Below the pieces are notes generated by a model. That model was not told the DNA's origin. It ran no database searches and saw only the letters and a list, made by a program, of their open reading frames with translations. A DNA stretch of 60,000 bases from Chrysomallon squamiferum (taxonomy: Eukaryota; Mollusca; Gastropoda; Neomphalida; Peltospiridae): NCBI GenBank assembly GCA_012295275.1, contig CM022671.1, forward strand, positions 17,281,956 through 17,341,955, written 5' to 3'. Positions 48,225-60,000 of this stretch are shown one piece after another. Position 1 is the first letter of the stretch, and each line of letters starts with the position of its first letter. The translations under genes and the position numbers were made by a program.

Positions 48225-48338
48225 TGTTCTGTACAAACACAATCGGCACTCTTCAAATCACTCTACAACTGGCGTGTCTACGGGAAACAGCGTCTGTGGC
48301 AAGCACTGAAACTGCGCCCCTGTCTTAACATCTTTCAG
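48225..48338 (+). CDS. candidate internal coding exon, unknown
   Basis: ATTCGATTTTCAG (acceptor, ends 48224) and TTTCAG followed by GTAACC (donor at 48339) bound 114 bases with exactly one open frame of 38 codons, phase 0 at both ends. It encodes CSVQTQSALFKSLYNWRVYG then KQRLWQALKLRPCLNIFQ. The segment is markedly richer in G and C than its surroundings and uses codons evenly. Length, phase symmetry and both splice sites make it the best unassigned exon candidate. The family is unknown, and a piece of an old mobile element is the alternative. Confidence 0.35.
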
Positions 48339-49137
48339 GTAACCTTACCACAAAATCTGCTCACAAATACCAGTCAAGTTTAACACAAAGTGCTTTTTGG
48401 CGCACGCCTTCAAATGGCACCCATTGCCATACCAAACCTTTGTTACGCCACAGTCTAAAACTAATGACTTAGTAGTCCATGTAGGTGTTGGACTTAAGTT
48501 ATGTTTATGGGTATATGCATGGTCTTCGATTATGAATGCCTCTCCTTTCTTTTTTCTTCTGGTTTTTTTTGGGAAAATATATCGACGGGTGCTCTGAGAA
48601 GGATTGGCAATCCTACCCATTATATCCCGGCCACCTTTCTAATGATAAAGCTCTGTCCTGTTCTTGAAAACGGTTAGTAGTAAAGTCCCCCAAAATATAA
48701 TTATTAGCTTTGAAATAATAAAAGGTATCACACGTGATGAACAAAATTATTAAGTCTTAAATGTGAAAATAAGAGCAGTAAAAAACCGGTTAACATAGTC
48801 ATTAGCTACTTCAAAAAGGTGTCAGTTCATTAAATGTGCATTTATTTTGATTTAATGGAGAGCAGAAGACAGTTAGAAGGAAATTAACTATCTAAATTCT
48901 GTAGCGTTATTAATTATGTATAACTTACAGCTGTACTTATGTGTACAACATCAATTTAACGACTCTTTATTATGCCTCAGTGTCTGATTCAGATAAAGTA
49001 CTTTTAAATAATAGCTATAGTTAATATGCGTTGACGTAAACACGGTCGTTGTTGTTGTTGTTTTAAAAAGTACATATTTCGTTTCAACAAAAATAGTGTA
49101 GAAGAAGAAAAAGAAGAAGAAGAAGATTAGAAATAAC

Positions 49138-49170
<33 letters not shown>

Positions 49171-49551
49171 TGGACGAACTGATTACTATTAACAAATTAA
49201 GAACTCTGTGTTTCTTCAGAATGAGAGTTTTAAATTTATGTATACTTGAACTCATTCATTCGAACTAAAAACAATGTCAACGGCTTTGATTCAGTGACAT
49301 AACTGTTTTAATGTCCTTGAAAGAAGTCGTTTAATTTGAAAATAAATGATGCAGACTGATGCTGTTTGAATAACATCTGACAAAATCGTACGGGAAAAAA
49401 AAAAAAGATAAAAAAGATAAAAAAAAAAAAAAGATAAAAAGATAAAAATAAATAAATAAATAAATAAATAAAGGAAAGGAAAAACGAAATAAAAGGTTTC
49501 AGTCACTAGATAAATATTACGTAAAATGTTTCAGTGTAAAAATAAAATCGC

Positions 49552-49586
<35 letters not shown>

Positions 49587-50795
49587 AGAGAGAAATGTAT
49601 TAAATAAACCTCTACTTCCTGGGTTAATAAGAAGATATCAGAGGGAAACTTCTTTTTATTGAGCAAATGTAAAGAAATCGAACTTTTGAAAATGTTACGC
49701 ATATGACATAGTAATTACACGATACTAGTTTTAACACGGTTTCGATTTCTCAGTCTAAGATAAAAGGTCAAGGCAACGTCTGGAGTTTAAAACAGATAAT
49801 TTGCTTTTTAAAATTAGAATGTGGTTTAATCTAACTTAGGTTAACATAACCGTGAATAGAGATATCTAAATATAGATTCTAATATTGGGGATTTCGTCAT
49901 CTTCTTCTTGTCCATCTTATCGTTATGATTATGATGATAACAATGACCATGACCATTATTATTATTATTCTCATCATCATCATCATCAGTATCATCATCA
50001 TCATTATTTAATTTTTTAAAAAAAGAAGAAAAAGTCTAAAACGAAACTACTGGAACCCAAGCAATTCTGGCCGTTAATAAAATGAAATGAATGAAATTTG
50101 AGAAAACTGAAGTGTTTAAACTATCACGTATTTTTCAAAATTAACTGTATTAAATACTATTCATTTCTTGTACAAGTAAAGATAATTAAAGAGGTTACCT
50201 GGTACTGATGGCACACCTAAAAAAATAACGTGAAGGTATATTATATATTATAATTATATATGTTTACCACGGGTCTAAGAACACATGCTGTCATTTTTAA
50301 TAAGACGGTAACGAGGTATTGGCTGGATAAACGCACTGAGGAATATTGATCTTGCAGGCTACCACGCCTCAGGCCAGGTTTTCAAACTACTGATCTTAAG
50401 CCATCACTTTGCGTAAGTATTTTACAAGCTTTCGAACCATAATTACTGTCATCTCGTGCCGTCTTTAATAAATTTCTTATCCGATACTGCGTAGATAAAA
50501 AAAAAACCTCTTATACGTCTGTTTAGATCTGTTTATTACATACTTTTTGTGAGATGTTAAAAATCTTTATGCCTGATAGATAAGAGACTGACGTTAATTT
50601 AAACTTTTTAAAAGGAATGGGGTAAACTGGTGTTTGTTTATTGCATTAAGGTATGCTAAAATGTAACACACACTGTCGTCCACTTACGACTGTTTGACTT
50701 TACGATAGCACCTCTGGCTTAATAAAGACGTAACCATTTTGTAAGTATTAAACATTTGTAGCGCGAACTGTTTGATTTCAACTAAGTAAAGGTTC
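48339..50795. other. non-coding stretch
   Basis: A moderately GC-rich block continues to about 48660 with a 91-codon minus-strand frame (48345-48620) of no known family. Then AAG/AAT arrays (49085-49170), A-rich AAAGAT and AAAT arrays (49395-49480), poly-A (49555-49583) and ATC arrays (49960-50010). Confidence 0.4.
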
Positions 50796-50796
50796 A

Positions 50797-50819
50797 CAAA
50801 AAAAAAAAAAAAAAAAAAA

Positions 50820-50860
<41 letters not shown>

Positions 50861-50893
50861 GAAGAAGAAAAAAAAAAAAAAAAAAAAAAAAAG
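50797..50893. repeat. poly-A / AAT / AAG microsatellite
   Basis: Two poly-A runs flank (AAT)n and a few AAG units. Confidence 0.9.
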
Positions 50894-51391
50894 GAAGTAA
50901 AACAGTTATGTATGATTTAAGGCTGAGCTAACGTGATTTACGTCCAAATCAATTTACGACCAGTTGGCAAGAACGTAATGTAGTCTCTGGTTATTAAATC
51001 ATCCCATACACCTTTACGGCCTTTCTTGTTAAATATTCGGAAATTCTATTCAGTTGTATTCATTTGATAATATGGAACTTTTCAGTACTCTCTGTGATAA
51101 GTTGTTTATATATTCCTGTTGTTGATGTTGCTGCTGCTGAAGCTGACAGTTCTTCAAAATATTTTCACGTTTATATATTTTACAGCGATTAACACTGACT
51201 TTATAAAACTTTTCGATTAAATTTTCACTCAGATACAGCTGACAGAGTGGGGGGTATGGCTGACGTAACAGAAACAGAATTAAAATATTTAAAATACCAG
51301 CTGTGTATGTTTCTGTGTACTGACCACACAAATACCTACACATTTACACATTAAACACAGACAGCTACCAAAATACATGTGTACACACAGT

Positions 51392-51646
51392 GATAGTGAT
51401 AGTGAAGCAAATTGTTGTAGTGGTAATAGTAGAAGTATAGGTAATAGTAATAACGACTATGACCTCAATAGCAATAAGAGCAGTAGTTATAGTAGTAGTA
51501 GTAGTAGAAGTAGTAATAGTACAAGTTGTAGTTGCAGTAGTAGTCGTAATAGCAGCAGTAGTATTAGTAGTCGTAGAAGCAGTGGTAGTAGTAGCAATAG
51601 TAGTCGTATAGGTAGAAGTGGAAGTAGCAGTGAATGTAATAGTAGT
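51392..51646. repeat. AGT trinucleotide array
   Basis: Imperfect (AGT)n with AAT, CGT and AGC interruptions. Ser-rich and Thr-rich frames on the two strands are artefacts. Confidence 0.85.
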
Positions 51647-51719
51647 ATGGACTACGTTTATGCGGGTTGGAATCACTTACGTCTTGCCCCAAAAACTTGA
51701 GTGTATCATCTGCATTTAT

Positions 51720-53400
51720 TCCATGCCAGCTAGTAAATACACAGTCACACTGCTCAAATCAGTTTAACTGAATACAGATTGCAGTGAAAGAAATAATGTT
51801 TAGCGACACTGCACCATATTTTAATATTAACTTTTTTTTTCTTTTTTTTTTTAAATCTGTCCTTTTCTTGCACGAGAAAGAAAAACCAACTTACTGTATG
51901 TCTTCGCATCAGCATAAAGAAAATAACCTAACATTTGATAAAACAGTTATCCAGGTATTATGTGAAGGATGAAATTAGCTGAAAGTGGTATAGGAGAACC
52001 GATCCTGGAGTCTACGGAATGTCACCTAGTGTTCTAACAACAGAACAAGGAAAGAACTATAACATTGTTTTAGTGCAATATTGATTTATCCTTGTGTGTT
52101 CTGTGTGTGTGTTTTGTCTTTGTTGTTGTTGTTTTTCTGAGTGTGTATTTTTTGTGTGTTTTTTTTTTTTTCTTTTGTGTTTTAAGATAAATAGAATAAA
52201 ATAACACGTTACGTAACTGTAATAGTTTTTGTTTTCTTTGTATTTATTTCTGGCGTGACGCTCACAATTAATGTTTTCGTTCCTGATAATGACTTTCAAC
52301 GTTACGATGAACAGGAGACTGACTGCTTGTAAATAAGATGATGGTGACAACGACGATATTTCATGAATGAGTTAATAATGTTAGTAGTAGTAGTAGTAGT
52401 AGTAGTAATAGTAGAAATAGTAGTACTAGTACTAATAATAGAAATAGTAGTAGTAGTACTAATAGTAGAAATGGTAGTATTAGTAACAGCAACAGTACTA
52501 GTTGTAGTAGTAGTGGTAAATAAATAAATAAGAAAACATTCCAATGTCAGTTTGAATACTGTTTAATAGTCACTGAATTAGTTAATTAAATCGTATAATT
52601 ATTAAGAGCCTATGATTCAATGCACTCTGCTCTCAAATCAACAAAATTCTGGGAAATTAATTTTAACTGCTAAACTATTACATTAATTAGATATATCTTT
52701 TTCTTTCTTTCTTTCTTTTTTTTTTTTTTTTTTTTTTTTGTAAACTGTTAGAAATGATACCTTTATTTTAGGCCACTAAATCTGAGTTTCGTGTATAATC
52801 GTGAATTGAGATTACTGCAAATGACACCAGATAAAAAAGGAAGTGATCAAATTGGAAAGAAATAATGAGTACGAAAACAAAACAAAAAACATTGAGATTA
52901 TGAATGAAAATATCAGCAATCTTTTACTTGTGACATTTCAGTATTTAAATAAAACATACGAGAAGAAATCCAGAGCCACTGTAATTGGATATCAAAACAA
53001 TATCTATAGGACATAATACGTGTTATTACTTCACCATAAACCAAGTCGATTTTGTAAATTCTCGGCAAATTGTGTTGTTTACCTATATCATTAACGTAGA
53101 TTATTTTTGTGTTGTTTTTTTTCTCTGTCTTCATCTGTTTCGAGTTATAATTAAGCAGAACTGATCATTATTTTATTTTTGTGTTTATCTTGTCAAGTAA
53201 ATGAACGATTGCAAATTGATGCGCTAATACTAGTTGTCGGACAATTAACCCATGTCTAAAAGGACAACTGTGTGTTTTGTTTCGTTACTGTTTTTTTCTT
53301 CTTTTCACGTTTGTGTGGGCCTGTCTGAAGATCTAGCAGGGTTATGGCTTAACCGACACCTCATTCTGTTTATTAATTTTCTTTTTATTATTTGGTTTTT
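51720..53400. other. non-coding stretch with AGT array
   Basis: T-rich at 51830-51852, GT/TTG repeats at 52090-52170, (AGT)n at 52382-52517, TTTC and poly-T at 52700-52739. The rest is unique AT-rich sequence without a supported exon. Confidence 0.45.
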
Positions 53401-53429
53401 TAAAATACGGATCCATCCCTCCGTGTTTC

Positions 53430-53430
<1 letters not shown>

Positions 53431-53484
<54 letters not shown>
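53431..53484. repeat. GT microsatellite
   Basis: Uninterrupted (TG)n of about 54 bases. Confidence 0.95.
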
Positions 53485-53485
<1 letters not shown>

Positions 53486-53499
53486 ATGCATGAGGACAC

Positions 53500-54580
53500 G
53501 TATATCATTGTTCCAGAGGTTTTTTAATCTGGTTTTTTTTTTTTCTCAAATATTAAATAATAATAGAAATAAACACCATCACAAAGAAAGCAAAATTCAG
53601 ATAATTGAGAAACGTATTTATTACATGAGTGTAATATTAATAGAAAAGCATTTGCAATCAAATATCATGAAAATAGTATTTAAATTAAAAAAAAATGTCC
53701 ATCAGATCCAACACAAATTTATTAGGATGTAAATTAATCGTTTTCATTTTCTAAACAAAAAATAATAATAAAAAACACCCTTGAAAATAGTATATTAAGT
53801 TTCATAAACTAAAAAAAAAAACAACAACATGAAAACATATTAGATAATTCCTGCCCGAGAAAATTCGTTCATGGATCTACATCAACAACCACAAATTAAT
53901 TCTGAGCAGTTTGTCCACTAGATATATTTTTCTAACATTACTTTACAAATTTTTTTTAATGTGAAATCTTTAATAACATATTTTTATTCCATTAAACTTT
54001 CATATATATATTTTTTTCAATCTCCATTTCTCTTTAGCAACAGGAAAAGCATCGACCGGCGGATAAACAGAAAGCTGTTAGAAAAGTGTGTTAATTTATG
54101 TTGAAATGTATGGAGAAGATTAACATGTTTTCAGAAAGTAGTTATGTTTTTTCTTTTCTTCTTTTTCCATAAATCAAATCCAATACATCAAATAGTTTCT
54201 CTAAATACTTTTAAAAAGAGATAAAAGTACATCTCACGCCAAAGACTTCTTACGCAATGAAAATACTGCAGCACCAAGTAAGACTAAGTGCACATTTAAC
54301 TGTTATTGTTAATTGTTATATGCATGTGTTTCTTTGTAAAATATTTAACTGTTTCTAATCGCACAAATCTAACATTAAACACGGGAATTTAAGCAAAAGC
54401 ATGAAATGAGAAGTATATTTGAAAAGAAATTTTTTTTATTAATTTTAGAAGAACTTGTAAATAGCAGCATATTTCTTAAATGTTTAATGCATATGATATA
54501 GTTAGAATAAAATTTATTATTATTATTATTATTACTATTATTGTTATTACTAATATTTTATATCAAATACAACAAGGAAC
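53500..54580. other. non-coding stretch
   Basis: Unique AT-rich sequence with short A and T runs and a small ATT array at about 54513-54550. No gene is supported. Confidence 0.4.
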
Positions 54581-54622
54581 CGTGTGTGTGGGGGGGGTGA
54601 GTGTGGATGTGTGTGTGTGCAC

Positions 54623-54709
<87 letters not shown>
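54580..54709. repeat. GT and GA microsatellite
   Basis: GT-rich start with an eight-base G run, then uninterrupted (GA)n at 54626-54709. Confidence 0.95.
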
Positions 54710-54712
<3 letters not shown>

Positions 54713-55388
54713 AAGCAGAATTAAAAAGATTTTGTTGTTTTGTTTCTGGTTTTTTCACTTTTGATACAAAACATACTGTGACCTGGTGCAAACAACGTTA
54801 CATTAAGATTTGCACACACACTGTTAACTGTGTTCTTGTCTAGTGACTGTTTACTATCCACATTTTCCATACAGTCCTCTGTTTCCTGAATGTTCCTTTC
54901 AGCAGCTTTATATCTTTATGTAAAATAAAATGACAATAACAGAACTGGCTCCAGAGCATAAATAAATGTTTTTTTTTTTTTACCCTTGTTAATGATAGCG
55001 TTTTCGCTGTTTAGAGATGTAGGAAAAATCCCTAAAAGACTGAGGATTCTTTCACTGCATTTACAGGGTCATTTTTTAAAAACAATTTATTAATTTGTTT
55101 CAAAACAACTAAAATAAAAAAAGAGAAATTATAAGTCATTACACGTTCTAATAATCTGATTTATTTTACTGTAGTTATATATTAATTAAATTTTGTATCT
55201 AATATTATCCCAATCTAAACAAAATACTAATAATATAATAAAAATATAATTTGCAATAATATTAAATATTTTATGAAGTACAGAATACTAAATTTAAAAA
55301 ATAAATAATATAACACAAAGCAGCATTTAATATAAAATAATTTATCAAATGAGTTATTCAGAAGAACAAATATATAAATAAAAACATT

Positions 55389-55402
55389 TTTATTTATTTA
55401 TT
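55389..55402 (-). terminator. candidate polyadenylation signals of the DHDH-like gene
   Basis: TTTATT repeats on the plus strand give overlapping AATAAA signals on the minus strand about 200 bases after the stop codon. Similar motifs near 55162 are alternatives. Confidence 0.3.
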
Positions 55403-55594
55403 TTACATTATTCATCTATCCATTACTTAAGGACTGGTGCTTATTTGATGTCTATAAATCAATTTTATAACTCCCTAATTAACATACGATTCTTAAAGCA
55501 TAAAACTGTCTCCCAAAAGTCTTTAATATTAATACCAGCATGCAAAGCATAATGTTAAAGCAGAATGTGTGATGAGTTACTAAGCTCTTTGGTT

Positions 55595-55704
55595 TTATTT
55601 TGAAACTCCTGTGTAGTCGATTCCTAACTGTTTACAAATGTTGTCCATGATCGAATGAATGGTCTCACTGTCAGCATGTGTCAGGTTAGGACATTCTTTT
55701 AAAC
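55595..55704 (-). CDS. DHDH: DHDH-like gene, last coding exon
   Basis: The acceptor is TTTTTTCAG. After two bases completing the split Gly codon, 35 residues starting LKECPNLTHADSETIHSIMD end ...GIDYTGVSK and TAA (55597-55595). This matches the C-terminal helix of the family, which packs on the dimer-forming sheet domain. Confidence 0.85.
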
Positions 55705-55976
55705 CTGAAAAAATTAAAAATTAAATAAAATAAAATAAAATAAGAATGTATATATATAATTAAAATAAATTACAAAAGGAATTAATAATGATGATGATGA
55801 TATTAATAGAATTCCCAAATAACTGGAAAATAACATATTATATTCATATATACACACATACAAACATGTGTATATAATATATGTCTACACACACACACAC
55901 ACCCACATACAAAACACAATATAAACATACATACAGAAAACACATATACACACTGAGATAAAATGTTAATGAGGAT

Positions 55977-56068
<92 letters not shown>

Positions 56069-57637
56069 GTGTTAAACTGATCATCCACTATGCAATTTCC
56101 TGATCCAACATGTACCTCAAGACTGGTTCATCAATGTGTTTTTTTCTGCCTATGCAAAGATGCATGTAAATAATTGTGAATACACAAATATCTTTGTCAG
56201 TAATGAATTCCACATAAATCACGACAGAACCACAACTTGCTGAACATAAACTTTTTTCCAGACAGAATGTATTTTACTGCACTCTCTTAAAAAGGAACTA
56301 TTTTAACATGTCTGTATGCAAACTTTTACCTTTTTTGAGGCAGCTCCTAACACAGCCTGACTCGTAGAACAGCCCTGCACTGTTGATAAAGTTAACAGGA
56401 TGCTTCAACTCAGGCAGCGGAACTGTCGTTGTGCCAGAGGTAGATGACGTCATCGTTGTCGGGCACCAGAAAGGAGCATCAACCTGAAACAGAGAATAAA
56501 AAAAAGTTTTTAAACACAAAAAAATGGACTACAAAAACTTCTGACAGATTGGCTCAAATTGACCCCTCAGACTTCAATTTATGTACTCTTTAAAAAAAAA
56601 AATAATAATAATAATAATAAAAAATAAAGAAATGGGGAAATTTTCAGTTTACATCACTTATAAAATATTTCCCTTGATTGTAACAGCATGTCGCCTTTAA
56701 TGGCCGTCATTGTAAGTGAGAGTTTACAGTTTGAAATTATTTCCTGTTCATGAGGAGGCCTGTGTAAAAAAATGCCTCTCTGCTAATTGTTAAAATTAGC
56801 CAATAGAATTATAGCAACTAGTTTCCTCTTGACCATGTCATTATTATTCAAGAAAGGCATGTCTGATAAACTTAAATAATAAATTATTTTCTGATGTTAA
56901 GCATTTAGTCATTCATGGTATTGTAATTTGGTGGCAGAACACATTCCAGGACAAAATTCTAAATAATAAAACAAAACATTTTCATTAAAAATTACATTTG
57001 AACGAAAAAAAAAAAAAATCCAATATTTAAAAAAAACAATTCTAGTTAAAACAGTAATACATTAAAAATGACAATTTATATATGGTGCATTTTTCAATTT
57101 AAAATTATTTATTTTTAAAAGTTTATTTATTTATTTTTTAAAATACTTGAATTTCATTACCAGTGAAGTTACTACAATATTTTTATCTGTTATTTTAATT
57201 TGAATTTAAAAAAAAAAAAAATCTGTAACAATTACCTTGATATGTCCTTTGGTGCCTATAATGGTAAAGGTATTGGAATCCAACTTGTTTGCCCGATCTA
57301 AATCTGGAAGATCCTTTCTCTCGGTCAGTGCTGCTGTGTGGTAGACCAGACTGGCCATGCGATTGCCACTGTATCGCAGTATGATACATGCACCAGAATC
57401 AACACCTGATTTAAATAATATTTTATTTCAATTTCTCTTCAGATTGCTCTTTAAGTAATAATAATGTTCCTTTAGTGAGAGGAATTTTTTTTTTTTTTAT
57501 ATACCTGTAATTAATTATTTTAGTGCTGACCAAACTTTACTGCTAATCAAATATGACAATAATACAATACTAATTGCACCTAGGAAGATAGGTTTTTATT
57601 TATTTTTTATTTTATTTTTTTAGGTCTTTTTTTTTTT

Positions 57638-57702
<65 letters not shown>

Positions 57703-59872
57703 TGTTTAAAAACGTGGCTAAAAGACTGAGGATAGTTCACTATTTATTTACTCAGTCTTCAACGTTCATTCTTATTTTGCTTCAAAATGCCATTGTAACA
57801 AAGGAGAAAAGACATACATTCTTAATTATTTTATTGTCATACTTTATTATTAACGTAAGTTAATGTTTTATAACAAAGATACCAGAAGCTAAATTAAAAT
57901 ACAAAATGCACATCTTTACTATGAAAAGAATAAAATATTCCATTTCCAAATAACAAAATAATTATGGACTATTTCTAAACAAAACAACATGAAATGTCAG
58001 TGAATTCTGACATGTAATACAAAACTAAAACCCTAAGATATATTAAAACTGATGATAGATGTGTTTTTCTTGATATACGAACATCACATTATCAAATTCA
58101 TCATCAATAAACTGTGTGTTATTGCACTCAAACAAGATTTTGAAATGATTTATTGAATCTGCTGCCAAGGAGGCAATGAGTGGTGATAAAAATAAAAATA
58201 ATAATAATAATAATATTTTTTATACTAAAAACAAATTAAAAATTATACTATATAAAAAAAAAACATATGTAAGAAGTTGATTTATAAGTAAATTTTTCGT
58301 TTATTCCCAGATGGTTATTAAAAGTTGAATCTATGGTGATACTGATAAATTTTCTAAATATATACTGCATGCTTCAAAGTTATATTTCATCTGTCTTAAT
58401 TAATAACCATGTATGACTAAAATAATGACAAAGAGCACAGTTTAAAATATTTTGATGCTACTATTTTTCTGTGACTTTATCTCATTTGCTCTAAATTTTC
58501 TTTTGCTGTGTTTCTAATAAGATAAAAAATGTAGCTGTGGAAAGAAAAATGGCAGTTTTCAAACATTCTGTAACAGTATTATTTTACTGTTATACTTTAT
58601 TATGAGTAAAGACAGATGATCAGTACATCAAAAATATTTGGAAGTATAAAGAATTTGTTTTTTTTTAACTTATATTAATTATTTGTAGGAGAACAGGTAG
58701 ACATATTGTAAACGTTTGAAGTTTTTATGAATTACATAATATAAATTAAATGAATTCAATTAAAAAAAAAAAGAATAATAATAATAATTAAAAAATAAAA
58801 AACGTTTCTGAATGCCATATATCAAATGAAAATAGTTTTCATATACAAGATCAATTATTAAATTAGCTAAAAAAAAATTTTAAAAATTAATAATAACAAT
58901 AATTATGTGTATGTAATATATTTTCTTATTATAGGCATCATAAATTACATGGATTAACAGTGAATGATAAATAAAATAAATTTACTATTTTTTTGACAGA
59001 TCTTGAATGGCAGCTAATTGAGTATGCTCAAAAATCTTTTTAAATTCAGGTAAATTAAAAATGAATTGAACAGAAAAAATGTTTGATATTGAATTCCACA
59101 TTGATATTTCTTTTTACCTTCTTCAGTCATCACTGCTTCCACTGTAACTTTTTCTGGCATCTCTTTAAAGACGAGATTCGCTGCCTGTATGGTGTATATA
59201 CCTATGTCCAGCAGACCCCCACCTCCCAGCTTTCTCTCCCGTGTTCGTGGTATGTCCGCAAGTGAAGCTGCAAATGTTGCCATGACAACCAATGGCCGAC
59301 CCACATCTCCACTGCTAAGTTCTTTGCGGATTTGATCGTAGATAGGGAAACATCTAGACCATATTGCCTGTTAATGTCAATTTTAATTAAAATAGATGGA
59401 AAACAATAAAATAACCCCACACACACACACACTCATACACATAATTATAATAATTATTATTATGGGAGATAATTATTGTGTACTGAAAATTGTTAATAAT
59501 CAAACAATCAGAAATCTTTAAGAAATTTGACTGTGTTACAGCTGAAAATATTTAAATTCAAGACTTTTCTAAAAAGAAAATATAATACTCACTTCTGGTT
59601 TTTTAAACAGATACAGGTTAGACTGTTGTTGTTTTTACTGTTGTTATTATTATTATTATTATTATTTTTAGACTCAGATAATATTTTGAATGGTCATTAT
59701 ATAGTTACCTCCATAAAAAAAAGATTCTTCTCTTTAGCAACTTTGTGGACCTCCTTCACTTCATCCAAAGTTAAACACATTGGTTTTTCACACAACACAT
59801 GTTTGCCAGCATTCAGACACATCAACGTTAGACTTTTGTGTGTGATGTGAATAGTCCCAATGTAGATAACAT
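55595..59872 (-). CDS. DHDH: dihydrodiol dehydrogenase-like oxidoreductase, five 3' exons
   Basis: Gene span. Coding segments, read on the minus strand, are 59872-59709, 59367-59118, 57405-57236, 56483-56330 and 55704-55595. All introns are GT-AG (341, 1712, 752 and 625 bases) and all joins keep frame, giving about 281 residues plus a shared first codon. The order of motifs (YIGT, CEKP, FFMEAIWSR, GGGGLLDIGIY, GTKG, WCPT, SAGLFYESG) follows trans-1,2-dihydrobenzene-1,2-diol dehydrogenase, a Gfo/Idh/MocA-family cytosolic enzyme that oxidises aromatic trans-dihydrodiols to catechols, and also D-xylose, with NADP+. The family's usual length is about 330-335 residues, so only the N-terminal Rossmann part is missing, beyond base 60000. 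A related uncharacterised family member is possible. Confidence 0.9.
55981..56066. repeat. GA microsatellite in DHDH-like intron
   Basis: Uninterrupted (GA)n of about 86 bases between the last two coding exons. Confidence 0.95.
56330..56483 (-). CDS. DHDH: DHDH-like gene, fourth exon in window
   Basis: Bounded by TGTTTCAG and GTAAAAG. 51 codons plus one base encode VDAPFWCPTTMTSSTSGTTT, VPLPE and FINSAGLFYESGCVRSCLKK. The WCPT and AG(M/L)xYE blocks are typical of the C-terminal domain of this enzyme family. A Thr/Ser-rich insert (TMTSSTSGTTT) sits at a surface-loop position. Confidence 0.9.
57236..57405 (-). CDS. DHDH: DHDH-like gene, third exon in window
   Basis: Bounded by TTAAATCAG and GTAATT. 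Two bases complete a Gly codon, then 56 residues encode VDSGACIILRYSGNRMASLV, AALTERKDLPDL and SNTFTIIGTKGHIK. These are the beta strands of the C-terminal open-sheet domain, with the conserved GTKG turn. Confidence 0.9.
57640..57702. repeat. ATT microsatellite in DHDH-like intron
   Basis: Uninterrupted (ATT)n of about 63 bases. Confidence 0.95.
57703..59117. other. intronic sequence of the DHDH-like gene
   Basis: AT-rich with A-runs and short AAT arrays. I found no extra exon, and the frame join across it (Glu-Glu-Gly to Val-Asp) matches family homologues without a gap. Confidence 0.6.
59118..59367 (-). CDS. DHDH: DHDH-like gene, second exon in window (active-site Tyr)
   Basis: Bounded by TTAACAG and GTAAAAAG. 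83 codons plus one base encode AIWSRCFPIYDQIRKELSSG, DVGRPLVVMATF, then KLGGGGLLDIGIYTIQAANL and VTVEAVMTEEG. The DIGIY tyrosine (codon at 59194-59196) corresponds to the catalytic Tyr176 described for mammalian dimeric dihydrodiol dehydrogenase. The run of four glycines before it is the usual (A/G)GGxLLD loop. Confidence 0.92.
59709..59872 (-). CDS. DHDH: DHDH-like gene, first exon in window (CEKP lysine)
   Basis: Bounded by TTTTCAG and GTAACT. Two bases finish a split codon (Asp), then 54 residues encode VIYIGTIHITHKSLTLMCLN, AGKHVLCEKPM, and KVAKEKNLFFME. The lysine of CEKP (codon near 59784) corresponds to catalytic Lys97 of mammalian DHDH. This is the second half of the Rossmann fold; upstream exons carrying the glycine-rich NADP loop must lie right of the window. 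Confidence 0.92.
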
Positions 59873-60000
59873 CTGAAAACAAAGACATAAATACAATTAT
59901 ATGTATGGTAAACATTTTATTAATATGAAAGTATATATATAAAAAAAAAAATCAAATTCCTTTTTAAATTTTATTTTATTTAATTTTTTTTTTGCCTCAC
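59873..60000. other. intron at right edge
   Basis: Pyrimidine-rich acceptor side of the next upstream intron of the DHDH-like gene, AT-rich, cut by the window end. Confidence 0.6.

Noticed and set aside
59202-59432. 76-codon minus-strand frame across the DHDH-like exon
   Set aside because: It is an out-of-frame shadow of the real exon at 59118-59367.

Overview
This is AT-rich eukaryotic DNA, almost certainly from a large invertebrate genome. A cephalopod mollusc (octopus-like) fits best. The reasons are very dense microsatellites (GT, GA, GATA, AGT and AAT arrays), poly-A/poly-T runs, short coding exons separated by GT-AG introns, tRNA-derived SINE pieces, and no bacterial-style packed genes. 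The species assignment is inference; no sequence search was possible.

Only two pieces of well-supported protein-coding gene are present. (1) On the minus strand at 55595-59872 are the last five coding exons of a trans-1,2-dihydrobenzene-1,2-diol dehydrogenase (DHDH)-like enzyme of the Gfo/Idh/MocA oxidoreductase family. All exon joins keep frame. They encode about 281 residues including the CEKP and DIGIY active-site motifs, and the N-terminal NADP-binding exon(s) lie beyond base 60000. (2) On the minus strand at 18336-18585 is the first coding exon of a class A (rhodopsin-like) GPCR, ending just after TM2 at a consensus 5' splice site. Its later exons are not recognisable here and may lie beyond base 1.

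Layout: 1-640 degenerate tandem repeat and a possible plus-strand terminal exon; 640-5000 trinucleotide and A-rich arrays; 5076-5729 an internally deleted Tigger/pogo-like DNA transposon with both inverted termini and TA duplications; 6200-12000 microsatellites and decayed tandem repeats; 12255-12610 a CpG-rich island that may be a promoter; 15200-16510 a 37-bp minisatellite; about 16750-16915 a tRNA-derived SINE; 17100-17900 microsatellites; 17942-18335 a 121-bp tandem repeat containing extra copies of the GPCR exon's splice donor; 20243-20542 a candidate small gene; 24100-25580 a GATA array and an 81-84-bp tandem repeat; 25600-34500 mostly unique non-coding sequence with T-rich tracts; 34500-42000 repeat-rich, with two dispersed or duplicated repeat families and long GA/CT arrays; 42770-42910 a second SINE fragment; 43800-54700 non-coding with a few exon-like open segments; 55400-60000 the DHDH-like gene.

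The genes do not form a pathway or operon. I found no clear novel system. The most unusual structures are the tandem duplication of a splice donor next to the GPCR exon, the minisatellite whose GAAACGTGA core outlives the rest of its unit, and a few exon-like segments and hairpin repeats.
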